Positions 8,767-16,449 of a DNA stretch of 23,314 nucleotides are shown piece after piece. Numbering within the stretch: position 1 is the stretch's first letter; each line of letters begins with the position of its first letter. Under the pieces are notes generated by a model that did no database searches, was not told the DNA's origin, and saw only the letters and a list, made by a program, of their open reading frames with translations. Origin of the DNA: Rickettsia typhi (GTDB lineage Bacteria; Pseudomonadota; Alphaproteobacteria; Rickettsiales; UBA1997); contig CAMASZ010000003.1 of NCBI GenBank assembly GCA_945861125.1, forward strand, positions 1-23,314, given 5' to 3'. Both the position numbers and the translations under genes were made by a program.

Positions 8767-10332
8767 ATGAGAAACGATTTGCAATCATCAATTCCATCAA
8801 CACAACTAAGTACCGAGATGATAGCATATCTTCTCCTTACTTACGCTTTAGAGGCAATAAATGGCGCCCCACCAATTGCAAAAATAGAACAAAGCGAAAG
8901 AAAAGAAGATCCAAGTAGCATTATCAAACTAAGAACCGTATTTGAGACAAGAGGTTTAAGAGAAGTCATAAATGAAAAAAAAGGATTTACACTTCTACAA
9001 CCAGCAAATTCCAGCTTTGTAGAATCTAGTGCGATTTTTAATTATCAAGATCAACATGCAGCATTTGCGATTGGCGATGATAATAAATTTCGATTAGTAA
9101 AAATTGAAAACAATGGTACATTAACTGAACAAACCATTTCTTTTAAAGAACAAGAAATTTTTGATTCTTCAAGTGTAGCTTTAGAATTAAAAGCATCTGA
9201 AACAACTGGAAATATTGCAAAATTTGCTGATATCTCAACTATGCAATCAACTAATGTAGGTGATGACAGTTTTTTACCAACAGTTTTAAGAAGAGTTGCT
9301 ATTGAAAAAGATGGAAGCGGAAATTTGCAAAAAGTAACAATCTCATTTAACCCAATGACTAAGTTACATAGCAATGCTCATTTTTTTATCACTCCTGGAA
9401 TTAATATAGAAATAACCGATCATGCATTATTATCGAATCCTGACTTTATTGCATTAATTCAAGATAGAGATAGTTTTTTTAAGGCAATGGGTCCAAGCAT
9501 TATAGTTTATCCAGATACTCAAGATCAAGGTAAAGTAAAGATTGCTGGCACTATCCCCTTTATAACAGCAGGTCAATTAGAATTTAGACGATTTTCTTCA
9601 TCTTTATCAGATCAATCTTGGAGCGCTGTTAATATTTCTAACCCTCAATGCGAACTTGATTTATCAAGTGACTTTGGTATTGATCCCTTACTCCCAACAC
9701 AATCATTTTGTATCAATAGAAATGGCACTGTTGCCGTTCTTGTTCCAGATGATGATAATCCAAATAAAAAAAATATTTTAATTATAAATGCAACTCACAA
9801 AAGCGCCCTTACAAACCTTACAGCCGATTTATCCAATTTTATCAAAAAGTTTGACCCTGATTTTAAATATTTAAAAACAGGTTTAGCTAAATTACTTTTT
9901 GATGCTACTAAAAAATGTTTTCACGAGGGAAAAGATCTTATTGATGAAATATCAAAAAATATTACTTCTTGCCTTAAAGATCTTACTCCAGAGGTAATTA
10001 GTACAATTAATTCTGCAATTAGCGCAACTCTTGGAGCAACAACTACAGCTGGCGTAACAACCACAGCTGGCGTAACAACTACCTACGGAAATTCTTCAAA
10101 CTCAACCAATTCTTCTTTGGCAAGTCAACCATCAAGTTATGATAATCAAAATAATGTTATTATTGGCCTTAGTTGCGCTCTAGCAATCGCTGCATGTTGT
10201 TGTGCAATCGCTGGTATTTCAGCTCATTATAATCGTCAAGCAAGAGTAGCTGCAGAAGAGAGGCTAAACCACCTTGCTCATCAAGGTGACCCAACTGGGT
10301 TAGGTGGAGGTGGAGGTGGTAATAGTGTGTAG
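8767..10332 (+). CDS. Unrecognised protein with Thr-rich repeat, S/T/N stalk and one C-terminal membrane helix
   Basis: I do not recognise this 521-residue protein. What can be seen: a hydrophobic stretch near the N-terminus (MIAYLLLTYALEAINGA, about 18-34), then about 380 residues of soluble, beta-rich-looking sequence; a short repeat GVTTTA/GVTTTY at about 423-438; a Ser/Thr/Asn-rich linker to about 463 (GNSSNSTNSSLASQPSS); a membrane helix at about 464-486 (IGLSCALAIAACCCAIAG) carrying four Cys; a basic flank (HYNRQAR); and a glycine-run tail (GLGGGGGG). The positive flank after the helix predicts that the tail is cytoplasmic and the large part lies on the outer face. If translation starts at the internal Met18 (8818), the first hydrophobic stretch could be a signal peptide; neither start has a good ribosome-binding site. 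It resembles the plan of a stalked surface or host-interaction protein, but that is inference. No neighbours suggest a pathway. Confidence 0.8.
   Translation: MRNDLQSSIPSTQLSTEMIAYLLLTYALEAINGAPPIAKIEQSERKEDPSSIIKLRTVFETRGLREVINEKKGFTLLQPANSSFVESSAIFNYQDQHAAFAIGDDNKFRLVKIENNGTLTEQTISFKEQEIFDSSSVALELKASETTGNIAKFADISTMQSTNVGDDSFLPTVLRRVAIEKDGSGNLQKVTISFNPMTKLHSNAHFFITPGINIEITDHALLSNPDFIALIQDRDSFFKAMGPSIIVYPDTQDQGKVKIAGTIPFITAGQLEFRRFSSSLSDQSWSAVNISNPQCELDLSSDFGIDPLLPTQSFCINRNGTVAVLVPDDDNPNKKNILIINATHKSALTNLTADLSNFIKKFDPDFKYLKTGLAKLLFDATKKCFHEGKDLIDEISKNITSCLKDLTPEVISTINSAISATLGATTTAGVTTTAGVTTTYGNSSNSTNSSLASQPSSYDNQNNVIIGLSCALAIAACCCAIAGISAHYNRQARVAAEERLNHLAHQGDPTGLGGGGGGNSV
10039..10089 (+). 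repeat. 18-base tandem repeat inside the orphan gene
   Basis: Two copies of an 18-base unit beginning ACAACTACAGCTGGC (10039-10056, 10057-10074; one base differs), followed by a partial third copy to 10089. It encodes Thr-Thr-Ala-Gly-Val-Thr steps, and the unit length keeps the frame, so copy number could vary between strains without breaking the gene. Confidence 0.85.
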
Positions 10333-10357
10333 GAATGATTCTCTTATACTAATTCCA

Positions 10358-10406
10358 ATGTCAAATTAAGCAAAATATTTTTGCTAAAATTTTCCTAAAA
10401 TGACAT
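10358..10406. terminator. Hairpin between convergent genes, candidate bidirectional terminator
   Basis: The core is AGCAAAA (10369-10375), loop TAT, TTTTGCT (10379-10385), a perfect 7-bp stem. Outer arms ATGTCA (10358-10363) and TGACAT (10401-10406) extend the dyad imperfectly and overlap the end of the cupredoxin-like gene. There is no GC-rich stem or clean U-run, so termination is uncertain. The left arm from 10347 also resembles the ends of the palindromic elements described elsewhere. Confidence 0.35.
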
Positions 10407-10748
10407 CACAATTATTTTTCCTTGAGCAGTTTTTTGATGAAAATCTCCATAAAATTTATATTCACCATTTTTAAGGGGTTGAATATTAATTGTAACCTTC
10501 TTTTTAGACGCCACTAGTTTTTCTTTTTTTAAATCATCGCTTTCAAATTCTTCGACTGTGCTATCAAGATTTTCAATAATCAGTTTAAATTTAACATTCT
10601 CCTTAACTTTAATAATATCAGGATAGAATTTGTGATTTTTAATCTGAATTAGAAATTCATTAGAATTACTGTTGGATTGTTGATTTTCTTGTGCAAAAGA
10701 AGAGCTAGAGATAATCAATATTAAAAAAACATAATAGAATATTTTCAT
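10395..10748 (-). CDS. Small periplasmic cupredoxin-like protein
   Basis: 117 residues with a Sec signal peptide (core YYVFLILIISSSS, probable cut after Ala19) and a mature domain of about 85 residues with the beta-sandwich pattern of the cupredoxin-1 family (FLIQIKNHKFYPDIIKVKE, LIIENLDSTVEEFES, PLKNGEYKFYGDFH). The NLDSTxEEFES and PLKxGxYxFxxDFH stretches match cupredoxin-like proteins often encoded near FTR1-type iron permeases. There is no cysteine at all; only His39 and His104 could serve as metal ligands, so a type-1 blue copper site is excluded. A periplasmic metal-binding or metal-delivery role is inferred. It lies 172 bases downstream of coaBC on the same strand, with a palindromic element filling that gap. 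It converges with the orphan gene. The fold call is fairly good; the function is open. Confidence 0.75.
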   Translation of the reverse strand: MKIFYYVFLILIISSSSFAQENQQSNSNSNEFLIQIKNHKFYPDIIKVKENVKFKLIIENLDSTVEEFESDDLKKEKLVASKKKVTINIQPLKNGEYKFYGDFHQKTAQGKIIVMSF

Positions 10749-10760
10749 AAAATTATCGAG

Positions 10761-10920
10761 GTAGAATTTTAATTTTTTTTAAAACTTTAAAGATTGTGTT
10801 TGGTATTATAACAATTCTTAACTCTAAATCAATTATAACAAAATATTTATTTTTTAGTCGTGCTTTTACGCAACGATACTATCTTTTAGTCGTGCTTACG
10901 CAACGACATGATTTTTAAAA
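10761..10920. repeat. Palindromic element, copy 1: degenerate end-to-end junction
   Basis: This fills the gap between the cupredoxin-like gene and coaBC. Bases 10761-10806 match the right end of copy 2 (14085-14131) with few differences, ending in GTTTGGTAT. One base later, 10808-10863 matches the left arm of copies 2 and 3 in degenerate form (ATAACAATTC for ATACCAAATC, then ATTATAACAAAATATTT and AGTCGTGC). Two imperfect copies of the core follow, GTCGTGC...GCAACGA(C), at about 10857-10876 and 10889-10907. So a right end abuts a left end, as at a junction between tandem elements. The outer parts are missing, cut off at the flanking genes. Confidence 0.7.
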
Positions 10921-12105
10921 TTACAATTTTAAAATTGTATCAGCAAGAATTTTAGCCAACTCATCCTTGGTTATTTTTCCTAGGTTGCGAGATGTTTTTT
11001 TAGAAATAATTATTGCCTTAGTTTGATTACTACCGAAAATTTCTCCATTTTCAATATCATTACCAATAACTATATCGCAATTTTTTTGAATTAATTTTTT
11101 TTGAGTATTTTCTTTTAAATTTTTACTTTCAGCACAAAAACCAATAACAATTTTTGGACGATCTTTTGATTTTCCCACATACTCAAGAATATCAAGATTT
11201 TTTTCAAAATCTAAATGCAAATTTTTGTTATCTGTTTTTTTTATCTTTTCTTTTGCAACTCGCTTTACTTTAAAATCAGCAACTGCAGCACAACCAATAA
11301 AAACATTGCACCATTTTAGATTATTTTTTACCGCATCAAACATTTCTGTAGCAGTTTTAATATTAATAATATTTTTTTTTGGTATAGAAATTTCCTGATT
11401 AATATTAGCACAAATCATCTTAACCTCTGCACCCATTTCATAAAATAGCTTAGCAATAGCAATTGATTGTTTTCCAGAAGAATTATTGCCAATAAATCTT
11501 ACCGGATCAATCGGTTCGTATGTGGCTCCACCGGTAATTAGAATTTTTTTATTTTTTAAAAGATCTTTATTTATGAAAAAATTTTCAATTTGCAAAACAA
11601 TATTTTCTACACTAGCCATCTTACCAATTCCATACTCTTGACAGGCTAATTTATCTGACTCAGGATCAATTATTGAAATTCCTCTATCAATTATTTTTGA
11701 TATATTTTGTTGGGTAGCTGGGTTATGCCACATTTTTTCATTCATAGCCGGAGCAACAATAATTTTTTTATCACTGGCCAATATAACAGAAGAAGCCAGA
11801 TCATCAGCATAACCATTAGCAATTTTGGCAATAAAATCAGCAGTGGCAGGAGCTATAATTATTAAATCATTTTTTCTGGATAATTTAATATGGCCTATAT
11901 TAACTTCATCTTCTAGAGAAAATAGTTCATTATAAGTTTTAGTTCCAGACAAGCTTGATGCCAGTAAAGGGGTTATAAATTGACATGCAGAGTTAGTTAA
12001 AATGCAATTTACTTCATAATTTTTTTTTCTTAGCAAACGAACTAAATCCATTGATTTATAACAGGCCACACTTCCGGTGATTATTAATAAGATTTTCTTA
12101 TTCAT
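10921..12105 (-). CDS. coaBC: Bifunctional phosphopantothenoylcysteine decarboxylase / phosphopantothenate-cysteine ligase
   Basis: Catalyses two successive steps of coenzyme A synthesis: joining of cysteine to 4'-phosphopantothenate (CoaB) and decarboxylation to 4'-phosphopantetheine (CoaC). 394 residues, normal for the fused Dfp protein. The N-terminal flavoprotein domain (1 to about 180) shows ITGSVACYKS, catalytic His72 (IGHIKLSR), the APATAD segment, the substrate-clamp motif PAMNEKMW (119-126) and Cys155 (KLACQEYGIGKM). The CoaB domain starts near 183 with KILITGGATYEPIDPVRFI, then NNSSGKQ, AAVADF and KVKRVAKEKIKK. All key residues are present. It begins 23 bases after ruvB on the same strand, so ruvA-ruvB-coaBC is probably one transcript. 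The CDS ends exactly where the repeat-derived sequence begins. Confidence 0.97.
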   Translation of the reverse strand: MNKKILLIITGSVACYKSMDLVRLLRKKNYEVNCILTNSACQFITPLLASSLSGTKTYNELFSLEDEVNIGHIKLSRKNDLIIIAPATADFIAKIANGYADDLASSVILASDKKIIVAPAMNEKMWHNPATQQNISKIIDRGISIIDPESDKLACQEYGIGKMASVENIVLQIENFFINKDLLKNKKILITGGATYEPIDPVRFIGNNSSGKQSIAIAKLFYEMGAEVKMICANINQEISIPKKNIINIKTATEMFDAVKNNLKWCNVFIGCAAVADFKVKRVAKEKIKKTDNKNLHLDFEKNLDILEYVGKSKDRPKIVIGFCAESKNLKENTQKKLIQKNCDIVIGNDIENGEIFGSNQTKAIIISKKTSRNLGKITKDELAKILADTILKL

Positions 12106-12128
12106 TTATTTAAAATAATAATTTTTAC

Positions 12129-13130
12129 TTATGATAATAAATCATAATTTTGCAATATTTTCCAAGCAGATTCAGTTATTACCCTGCCCCGAGGAGTTTT
12201 TTCAATAAAACCTTGCTGAATCAAATATGGCTCAATACTATCTTCAACAGTATCTTTTTCTTCACCGACTGCGTAAGCTATTGTTTCTACGCCAACAGGG
12301 CCACCGCGATAATTTTTAGCAATAAAATTTAAATAACGGTGATCAGAAGCGTCCAAACCATACTTATCAATTTCTAAGCAACTAAGCGCATGATCAGCAA
12401 TTTTTAAAGATATAATTTTTTCACTAAAACTAGTTGCAAAATCTCGAACTCTTTTTAGAAGTCTGATAGCTATTCTAGGAGTGCCACGAGATCTTCTTGC
12501 TATTTCTTTACCAGCTTCATTATCTATTCCGATTTGTAAAATTTTTGCATCGCGAATAATTATTTGCTCCAATTCACTTACACTATAAAAATTTATTCTT
12601 AAAGGGATACCAAAACGATCTTTTAAAGGATTAGCAATGGCTCCAATTCTAGTTGTAGCGCCAACTAAAGTAAATTTTGGTAAATCAATTTTTATTGCTC
12701 TTGCCGAAGGACCTTCGCCTATAATTATATCAAGCTTGTAATCTTCCATTGCCGAATATAAAACTTCTTCAACATTTTTATTTAAACGATGAATTTCATC
12801 AATAAATAAAACATCTCCTTGTTGTAAATTGGTCAAAATGGCAGCCAGATCTCCAGATTTTGAAATTACTGGTCCGGAAGTGCTTTTAAAACCAACGCCC
12901 ATTTCATGTGCAATTATTTGCGCAAGAGTGGTTTTTCCAAGACCGGGGGGACCAAAAAACAAAGTGTGATCAAGTATGTCTGATCTTGCTTTTGCTGATT
13001 GCAAAAAAATTTGTAAATTTTCTTTTAATTTTTCTTGCCCAAGAAAATCTTTTAAATAAGACGGCCTTAAAACATTATCAAATGGCTCTTCTTCAAGCTT
13101 TTCTGGGTTTAAATTATTATTTTTATTCAT
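12129..13130 (-). CDS. ruvB: Holliday junction branch migration ATPase RuvB
   Basis: Hexameric AAA+ motor that drives branch migration of Holliday junctions with RuvA. 333 residues, family-typical. Motifs: Walker A GPPGLGKT (60-67), Walker B FIDEIH (109-114), sensor-1 GATTR (157-161), arginine-finger region DRFG (171-174), sensor-2 [11 protein letters not shown], and the C-terminal winged helix ([21 protein letters not shown]). It lies 18 bases downstream of ruvA. RuvC, the resolvase, is not next to it; in many alphaproteobacteria ruvC precedes ruvA, so here it must lie elsewhere or be absent. Confidence 0.98.
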   Translation of the reverse strand: MNKNNNLNPEKLEEEPFDNVLRPSYLKDFLGQEKLKENLQIFLQSAKARSDILDHTLFFGPPGLGKTTLAQIIAHEMGVGFKSTSGPVISKSGDLAAILTNLQQGDVLFIDEIHRLNKNVEEVLYSAMEDYKLDIIIGEGPSARAIKIDLPKFTLVGATTRIGAIANPLKDRFGIPLRINFYSVSELEQIIIRDAKILQIGIDNEAGKEIARRSRGTPRIAIRLLKRVRDFATSFSEKIISLKIADHALSCLEIDKYGLDASDHRYLNFIAKNYRGGPVGVETIAYAVGEEKDTVEDSIEPYLIQQGFIEKTPRGRVITESAWKILQNYDLLS

Positions 13131-13148
13131 TTTTTCTTAAAAGAAAAT

Positions 13149-13778
13149 TTAAGATTTTTTCTTTGATAGTTCACGAAGTGCTGAAGTTATAAGATTTTCA
13201 AGAGTTATATTTTTATTATCTGAAATAATAAAATTAATAATTTTTAAAGAATCGTGCTTCTTATAGCCAAGATTTTCAAGAGCCGATAAGGCATCTTGAA
13301 CATTTTGATTATTATTATCAAAATTATCGATATTAATATTATCATTGATAATTCCAACATCAATACCGAGTTTCTTTGGAGCATCTCGCATTTCGGTAGT
13401 AATTCTTGATGCTAATTTTGGACCTATTCCTGAAATTTTTGAAAATGTTTTAATATCAACACTGGCAATGGCTTTAACCAATTCTTCTATACTTAAAGCG
13501 CTAAGAATTTTTTGCGCCATTTTTGCTCCAACACCCTGAACTTTCATCAATTCTAGAAACCATATTTTTTCAATTTCACTAATAAAACCATATAGCTCTA
13601 TAGAGTCTTGTTTGACCATAGTTTCAACTATTAGAGATATTTCTTGTTTTTTTTGATGATTATTTAAGAAATTGGCAGTTTTGTGCGATATAAATAAAAC
13701 ATAACCAACCCCACCAACATCTATTAAACATTTATCTTCTTGAATGTGATCAATAAAACCTCTTAATCTTCCAATCAT
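13149..13778 (-). CDS. ruvA: Holliday junction DNA helicase subunit RuvA
   Basis: Tetrameric junction-binding protein that loads RuvB. 209 residues. An OB-fold N-terminal domain opens with MIGRLRGFIDHIQEDKCLID. Two helix-hairpin-helix motifs follow (VQGVGAKMAQKILS and ISGIGPKLASRIT at about 100-140), then a low-complexity Asn-rich linker (NDNINIDNFDNNNQN, about 150-165) and the small C-terminal RuvB-contacting domain (VQDALSALENLGYKKHD). The Asn-rich linker is what AT-biased drift often produces in flexible loops. First gene of ruvA-ruvB-coaBC; the region upstream, shared with lipB, is mostly repeat element. Confidence 0.97.
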   Translation of the reverse strand: MIGRLRGFIDHIQEDKCLIDVGGVGYVLFISHKTANFLNNHQKKQEISLIVETMVKQDSIELYGFISEIEKIWFLELMKVQGVGAKMAQKILSALSIEELVKAIASVDIKTFSKISGIGPKLASRITTEMRDAPKKLGIDVGIINDNINIDNFDNNNQNVQDALSALENLGYKKHDSLKIINFIISDNKNITLENLITSALRELSKKKS

Positions 13779-13862
13779 AAAATTTAAGTTAAAATTTTTA
13801 AAATTTTATTTTACTATACTTGGACTATATCAATCTTGCAATTTTTTTATTTTTTGCAACTT

Positions 13863-14131
13863 ATACCAAATCCCATCTTTAAATAAAATTATAACAAAAT
13901 ATTTTATTAGTCGTGCCTTAAGGCAACGACACGATTTTATTAGTCGTGCCTTAAGGCAACGACACGATTTTTGAGATAAAAATTTTTAAAAAATGAAGCT
14001 GTATATCCATACAGCTGAGGCTCGTGTCGCTCGCTTTAGCGCGACTGAAAAATTTTTTAGAAATTTTTTTACCAAAAATATGAAGTTAGAATTTTAATTT
14101 TTTTAAAACTTTTAAAGATTGGATTTGGTAT
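13863..14131. repeat. Palindromic (MITE-like) element, copy 2, between ruvA and lipB
   Basis: 269 bases bounded by matching inverted ends: ATACCAAATCCCATCTTTAA at 13863 and the complement of ATACCAAATCCAATCTTTAA ending at 14131 (one difference in 20). Inside are an arm matching copy 3 to about 13910, two identical 33-base core units (13901-13966), a perfect 8-bp hairpin AGCTGTAT-ATCC-ATACAGCT (13997-14016), a second core-like hairpin GTCGCTCGCTTTAGCGCGAC (14026-14045), and an AT-rich right arm shared with copy 1. No open reading frame of note. It occupies most of the 414-base gap between the divergent ruvA and lipB genes; I see nothing else recognisable in that gap. Confidence 0.85.
13901..13966 (+). 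repeat. Perfect 2 x 33-base tandem repeat with hairpin core
   Basis: Units 13901-13933 and 13934-13966 are identical and start ATTTTATTAGTCGTGCC. Each contains GTCGTGCCTTAAGGCAACGAC minus one bulged base, so each can fold as a stem centred on TTAA. The identity implies recent duplication or conversion. Copy 1 also has two core units, degenerate, so duplication of the core recurs in the family. Confidence 0.9.
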
Positions 14132-14192
14132 TAAATATATTGTGGATAATTAAATTCGATAATTATTTTTATTTAAAAAATTTCAAAATCCT

Positions 14193-14876
14193 ATGATACA
14201 TAATAATTATCTAGATACAATTGAATGGAAATTTAGTGATGGTTTAGTTAAATATGATCAAGCTTTGTCTTTTATGGAAAATAGAGTTGATGAGATAATA
14301 AATCAAAAACAACAGCAGTTAATTTGGATTCTTGAACATTATCCAGTTTACACCGCAGGAGTAAGTGCTAAAGATTCTGATTTATTAGATAAACAAAATA
14401 TTGATATTTTTAAAACTAATCGTGGCGGAAAATACACTTATCACTGCCCTGCCATGAAGATCATTTATGTAATGCTTGATTTAAAAAGATTCTTTCATCC
14501 AAAAAAACCAGATGTTTCTTTATTTGTAAAATTTTTAGAAACATGGGTAATAGCTACTCTTGATAATTATAATATCAAAGGACAATTGAAAAATAATCGC
14601 GTCGGAATTTGGGTTGATGATAATCAAACTGAAAAAAAAATTGCTGCACTTGGAATAAAGCTAAAAAAATGGGTTAGCTATCATGGTATAGCAATCAATA
14701 TTGCTCCAGATCTAGAAGGTTTTAAGAAAATAATACCGTGCGGTATTAGTGAATACGGAATTACATCAATGAAGGATTTAAAAATTATCAGTAATTATGA
14801 TGATAATTTTAGTAAGAATTTTGATAAAACTTTACAAAAAGAGTTTTTTAACATTTATAGCAAATTTTATCTTTAA
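14193..14876 (+). CDS. lipB: Octanoyltransferase LipB (lipoate synthesis)
   Basis: Transfers octanoyl from acyl carrier protein to lipoyl domains, the first step of endogenous lipoate synthesis. 227 residues, family length. Seen: LEHYPVYTAGVSAKDSDLL, the RGGKYTYH strand, the catalytic Lys in KKIAALGIKLKKWVSYHG, and the catalytic Cys in IIPCGI. The normally invariant stretch after TYH, Gly-Pro-Gly-Gln, reads Cys-Pro-Ala-Met here (14441-14455 region), while the rest is conserved. At the DNA level this could arise from point changes or from two small compensating shifts. Since Lys and Cys remain, the enzyme may still work, but the substrate pocket could be altered. Divergent from ruvA; converges with pccB across 27 bases. 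Confidence 0.93.
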   Translation: MIHNNYLDTIEWKFSDGLVKYDQALSFMENRVDEIINQKQQQLIWILEHYPVYTAGVSAKDSDLLDKQNIDIFKTNRGGKYTYHCPAMKIIYVMLDLKRFFHPKKPDVSLFVKFLETWVIATLDNYNIKGQLKNNRVGIWVDDNQTEKKIAALGIKLKKWVSYHGIAINIAPDLEGFKKIIPCGISEYGITSMKDLKIISNYDDNFSKNFDKTLQKEFFNIYSKFYL

Positions 14877-14898
14877 GAAAGCTATATAAATCAGAAAT

Positions 14899-14920
14899 AT
14901 AATTTACAAAGGTAAATTAT
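14899..14920. terminator. Hairpin at the lipB/pccB convergent junction
   Basis: ATAATTTAC-AAAG-GTAAATTAT is a perfect 9-bp stem with a 4-base loop, lying between the converging genes and covering the pccB stop codon. On the + strand it is followed by CATGTTTTCT, a weak T-rich tail. The stem is AT-rich, so a bidirectional terminator is plausible but unproven. Confidence 0.4.
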
Positions 14921-16439
14921 CATGTTTTCTCCAAGGTCTACTTACCTGCTTATTTTTTAGAATTTGCAATGCTAAATAAATTCTTTTACGAGTATTTTGT
15001 GGTCTAATAACCTCATCAATATAACCTCTTGACGCCGCAACAAAAGGTGAAGCAAATTTTTCACGATATTCAGTAACTTTCAAATTTTTTTGATTAGGAT
15101 CTTTAGCTTCTTCTCTAAAAATAATTTCTACCGCACCTTCGGGACCCATTACAGCAATCTCAGCACTAGACCATGCGTAATTAACATCTCCACATAAATG
15201 TTTTGAATTCATCACTATATAAGCACCACCATAAGCTTTTCTAGTAATAACAGTTATTTTAGGAACTGTAGCCTCACCAAAAGCATATAGTAGCTTTGCC
15301 CCGTGTTTAATTATACCATTATGCTCTTGATCAGTGCCAGGTAAAAAACCAGGGACATCAACAAAAGTGACAAGAGGAATATTGAAAGCATCACAAAACC
15401 TGATAAATCGAGCAGACTTTTCACTAGCTTTAATATCAAGACAACCAGCTAATTGCATGGGTTGATTGGCAACAACACCAACAGTTTGACCCTCGATACG
15501 ACCGAAGCCAACAATAATATTTTTAGCATAATTTGGTTGTATTTCAAAAAAATCACCCTCATCAACTATTTTTTCAACTAATTCGAGCATATCGTAAGGT
15601 TGATTAGGATTTTCAGGTACTAGAGTATTTAAAGAAAGATCAATTCGATCGTAATTATCATCAACAGGTATTTGCGGTAATTCAGACTTATTTGAAAGTG
15701 GCAGAAAATTAATTAAGCGACGAGTTTGTAGTAATGCCTCTATATCACTTTTAAAAGCAAGATGAGCAACTCCACTTTTAGTGCTATGAACTGATGCTCC
15801 ACCTAAATCTTCTTGCGAAACATTTTCATGGGTTACTGTTTTCACTACATCTGGACCAGTTACAAACATGTAGGAAGAATTTTCCACCATAATAGTAAAA
15901 TCTGTAAGAGCGGGAGAGTAAACCGCACCTCCAGCACAAGGACCCATGATTAATGAAATTTGCGGAATCACACCACTGGCATTGATGTTGCGCTGAAAAA
16001 TTTCTCCATAACCACCAAGAGAATCGACTCCTTCTTGAATTCTAGCGCCACCAGAATCATTAATGCCAACAACTGGAGCACCGACTTGCATAGCTTTGTC
16101 AAGAATATGACAAATTTTCTTAGCATGGGCTTCGCCAAGAGACCCACCCATTACGGTAAAATCTTGACTATAAACAAATACCAAACGACCATTTATAGTT
16201 CCTTGACCTGTCACTACACCATCTCCAGGGTGTTTTTTATCTTCCATTCCAAAATCATAGCAACGATGCTCAACATATAGACCATATTCTTCAAAAGAGT
16301 CTGGGTCAAGCAATACTTCAATTCTTTCGCGAGCTGTAAGCTTGTTTTTTGAATGCTGTAAATCAATTCTTTTTTGACCGCCACCAATTCTGGCCTCCTC
16401 GCGCTTAGAAGCTAGCTTTGCAACATTTAAAGAAGTCAT
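14904..16439 (-). CDS. pccB: Propionyl-CoA carboxylase beta chain
   Basis: Carboxyltransferase subunit that moves CO2 from carboxybiotin to propionyl-CoA, giving methylmalonyl-CoA. 511 residues, as expected for PccB. It opens with the family segment [20 protein letters not shown]. Acyl-CoA and biotin-site motifs follow: [20 protein letters not shown], the oxyanion-hole region [16 protein letters not shown], and in the second half [19 protein letters not shown] and [11 protein letters not shown]. The long uninterrupted match to PccB-type rather than AccD-type sequence (no zinc finger) favours propionyl-CoA over acetyl-CoA. The biotin-carrying alpha chain is not in the window. It starts 10 bases after psd on the same strand, so the two are co-transcribed. 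Typical of Rickettsiales and other alphaproteobacteria. Confidence 0.96.
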   Translation of the reverse strand: MTSLNVAKLASKREEARIGGGQKRIDLQHSKNKLTARERIEVLLDPDSFEEYGLYVEHRCYDFGMEDKKHPGDGVVTGQGTINGRLVFVYSQDFTVMGGSLGEAHAKKICHILDKAMQVGAPVVGINDSGGARIQEGVDSLGGYGEIFQRNINASGVIPQISLIMGPCAGGAVYSPALTDFTIMVENSSYMFVTGPDVVKTVTHENVSQEDLGGASVHSTKSGVAHLAFKSDIEALLQTRRLINFLPLSNKSELPQIPVDDNYDRIDLSLNTLVPENPNQPYDMLELVEKIVDEGDFFEIQPNYAKNIIVGFGRIEGQTVGVVANQPMQLAGCLDIKASEKSARFIRFCDAFNIPLVTFVDVPGFLPGTDQEHNGIIKHGAKLLYAFGEATVPKITVITRKAYGGAYIVMNSKHLCGDVNYAWSSAEIAVMGPEGAVEIIFREEAKDPNQKNLKVTEYREKFASPFVAASRGYIDEVIRPQNTRKRIYLALQILKNKQVSRPWRKHDNLPL

Positions 16440-16449
16440 ATAATTAATA

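Noticed and set aside
12150..12332. Plus-strand frames opposite ruvB (also 12908-13192) and opposite ruvA (13345-13539)
   Set aside because: They are antisense shadows of well-matched ruvA and ruvB coding sequence with no start signals or family features.
13850..13860. TTTTTGCAAC as a possible right end of an IS6-type element
   Set aside because: Only the first eight bases fit; the remainder (TTATACC) diverges and runs into the palindromic element's end.
13901..13966. Possible CRISPR-type array
   Set aside because: Only two directly abutting 33-base units with no spacers and no cas genes; they belong to the palindromic element.
13981..14060. Possible small RNA or riboswitch upstream of lipB
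   Set aside because: The hairpins here lie inside the repeat element and the core is shared with copies in unrelated contexts, so a locus-specific riboswitch is not supported.
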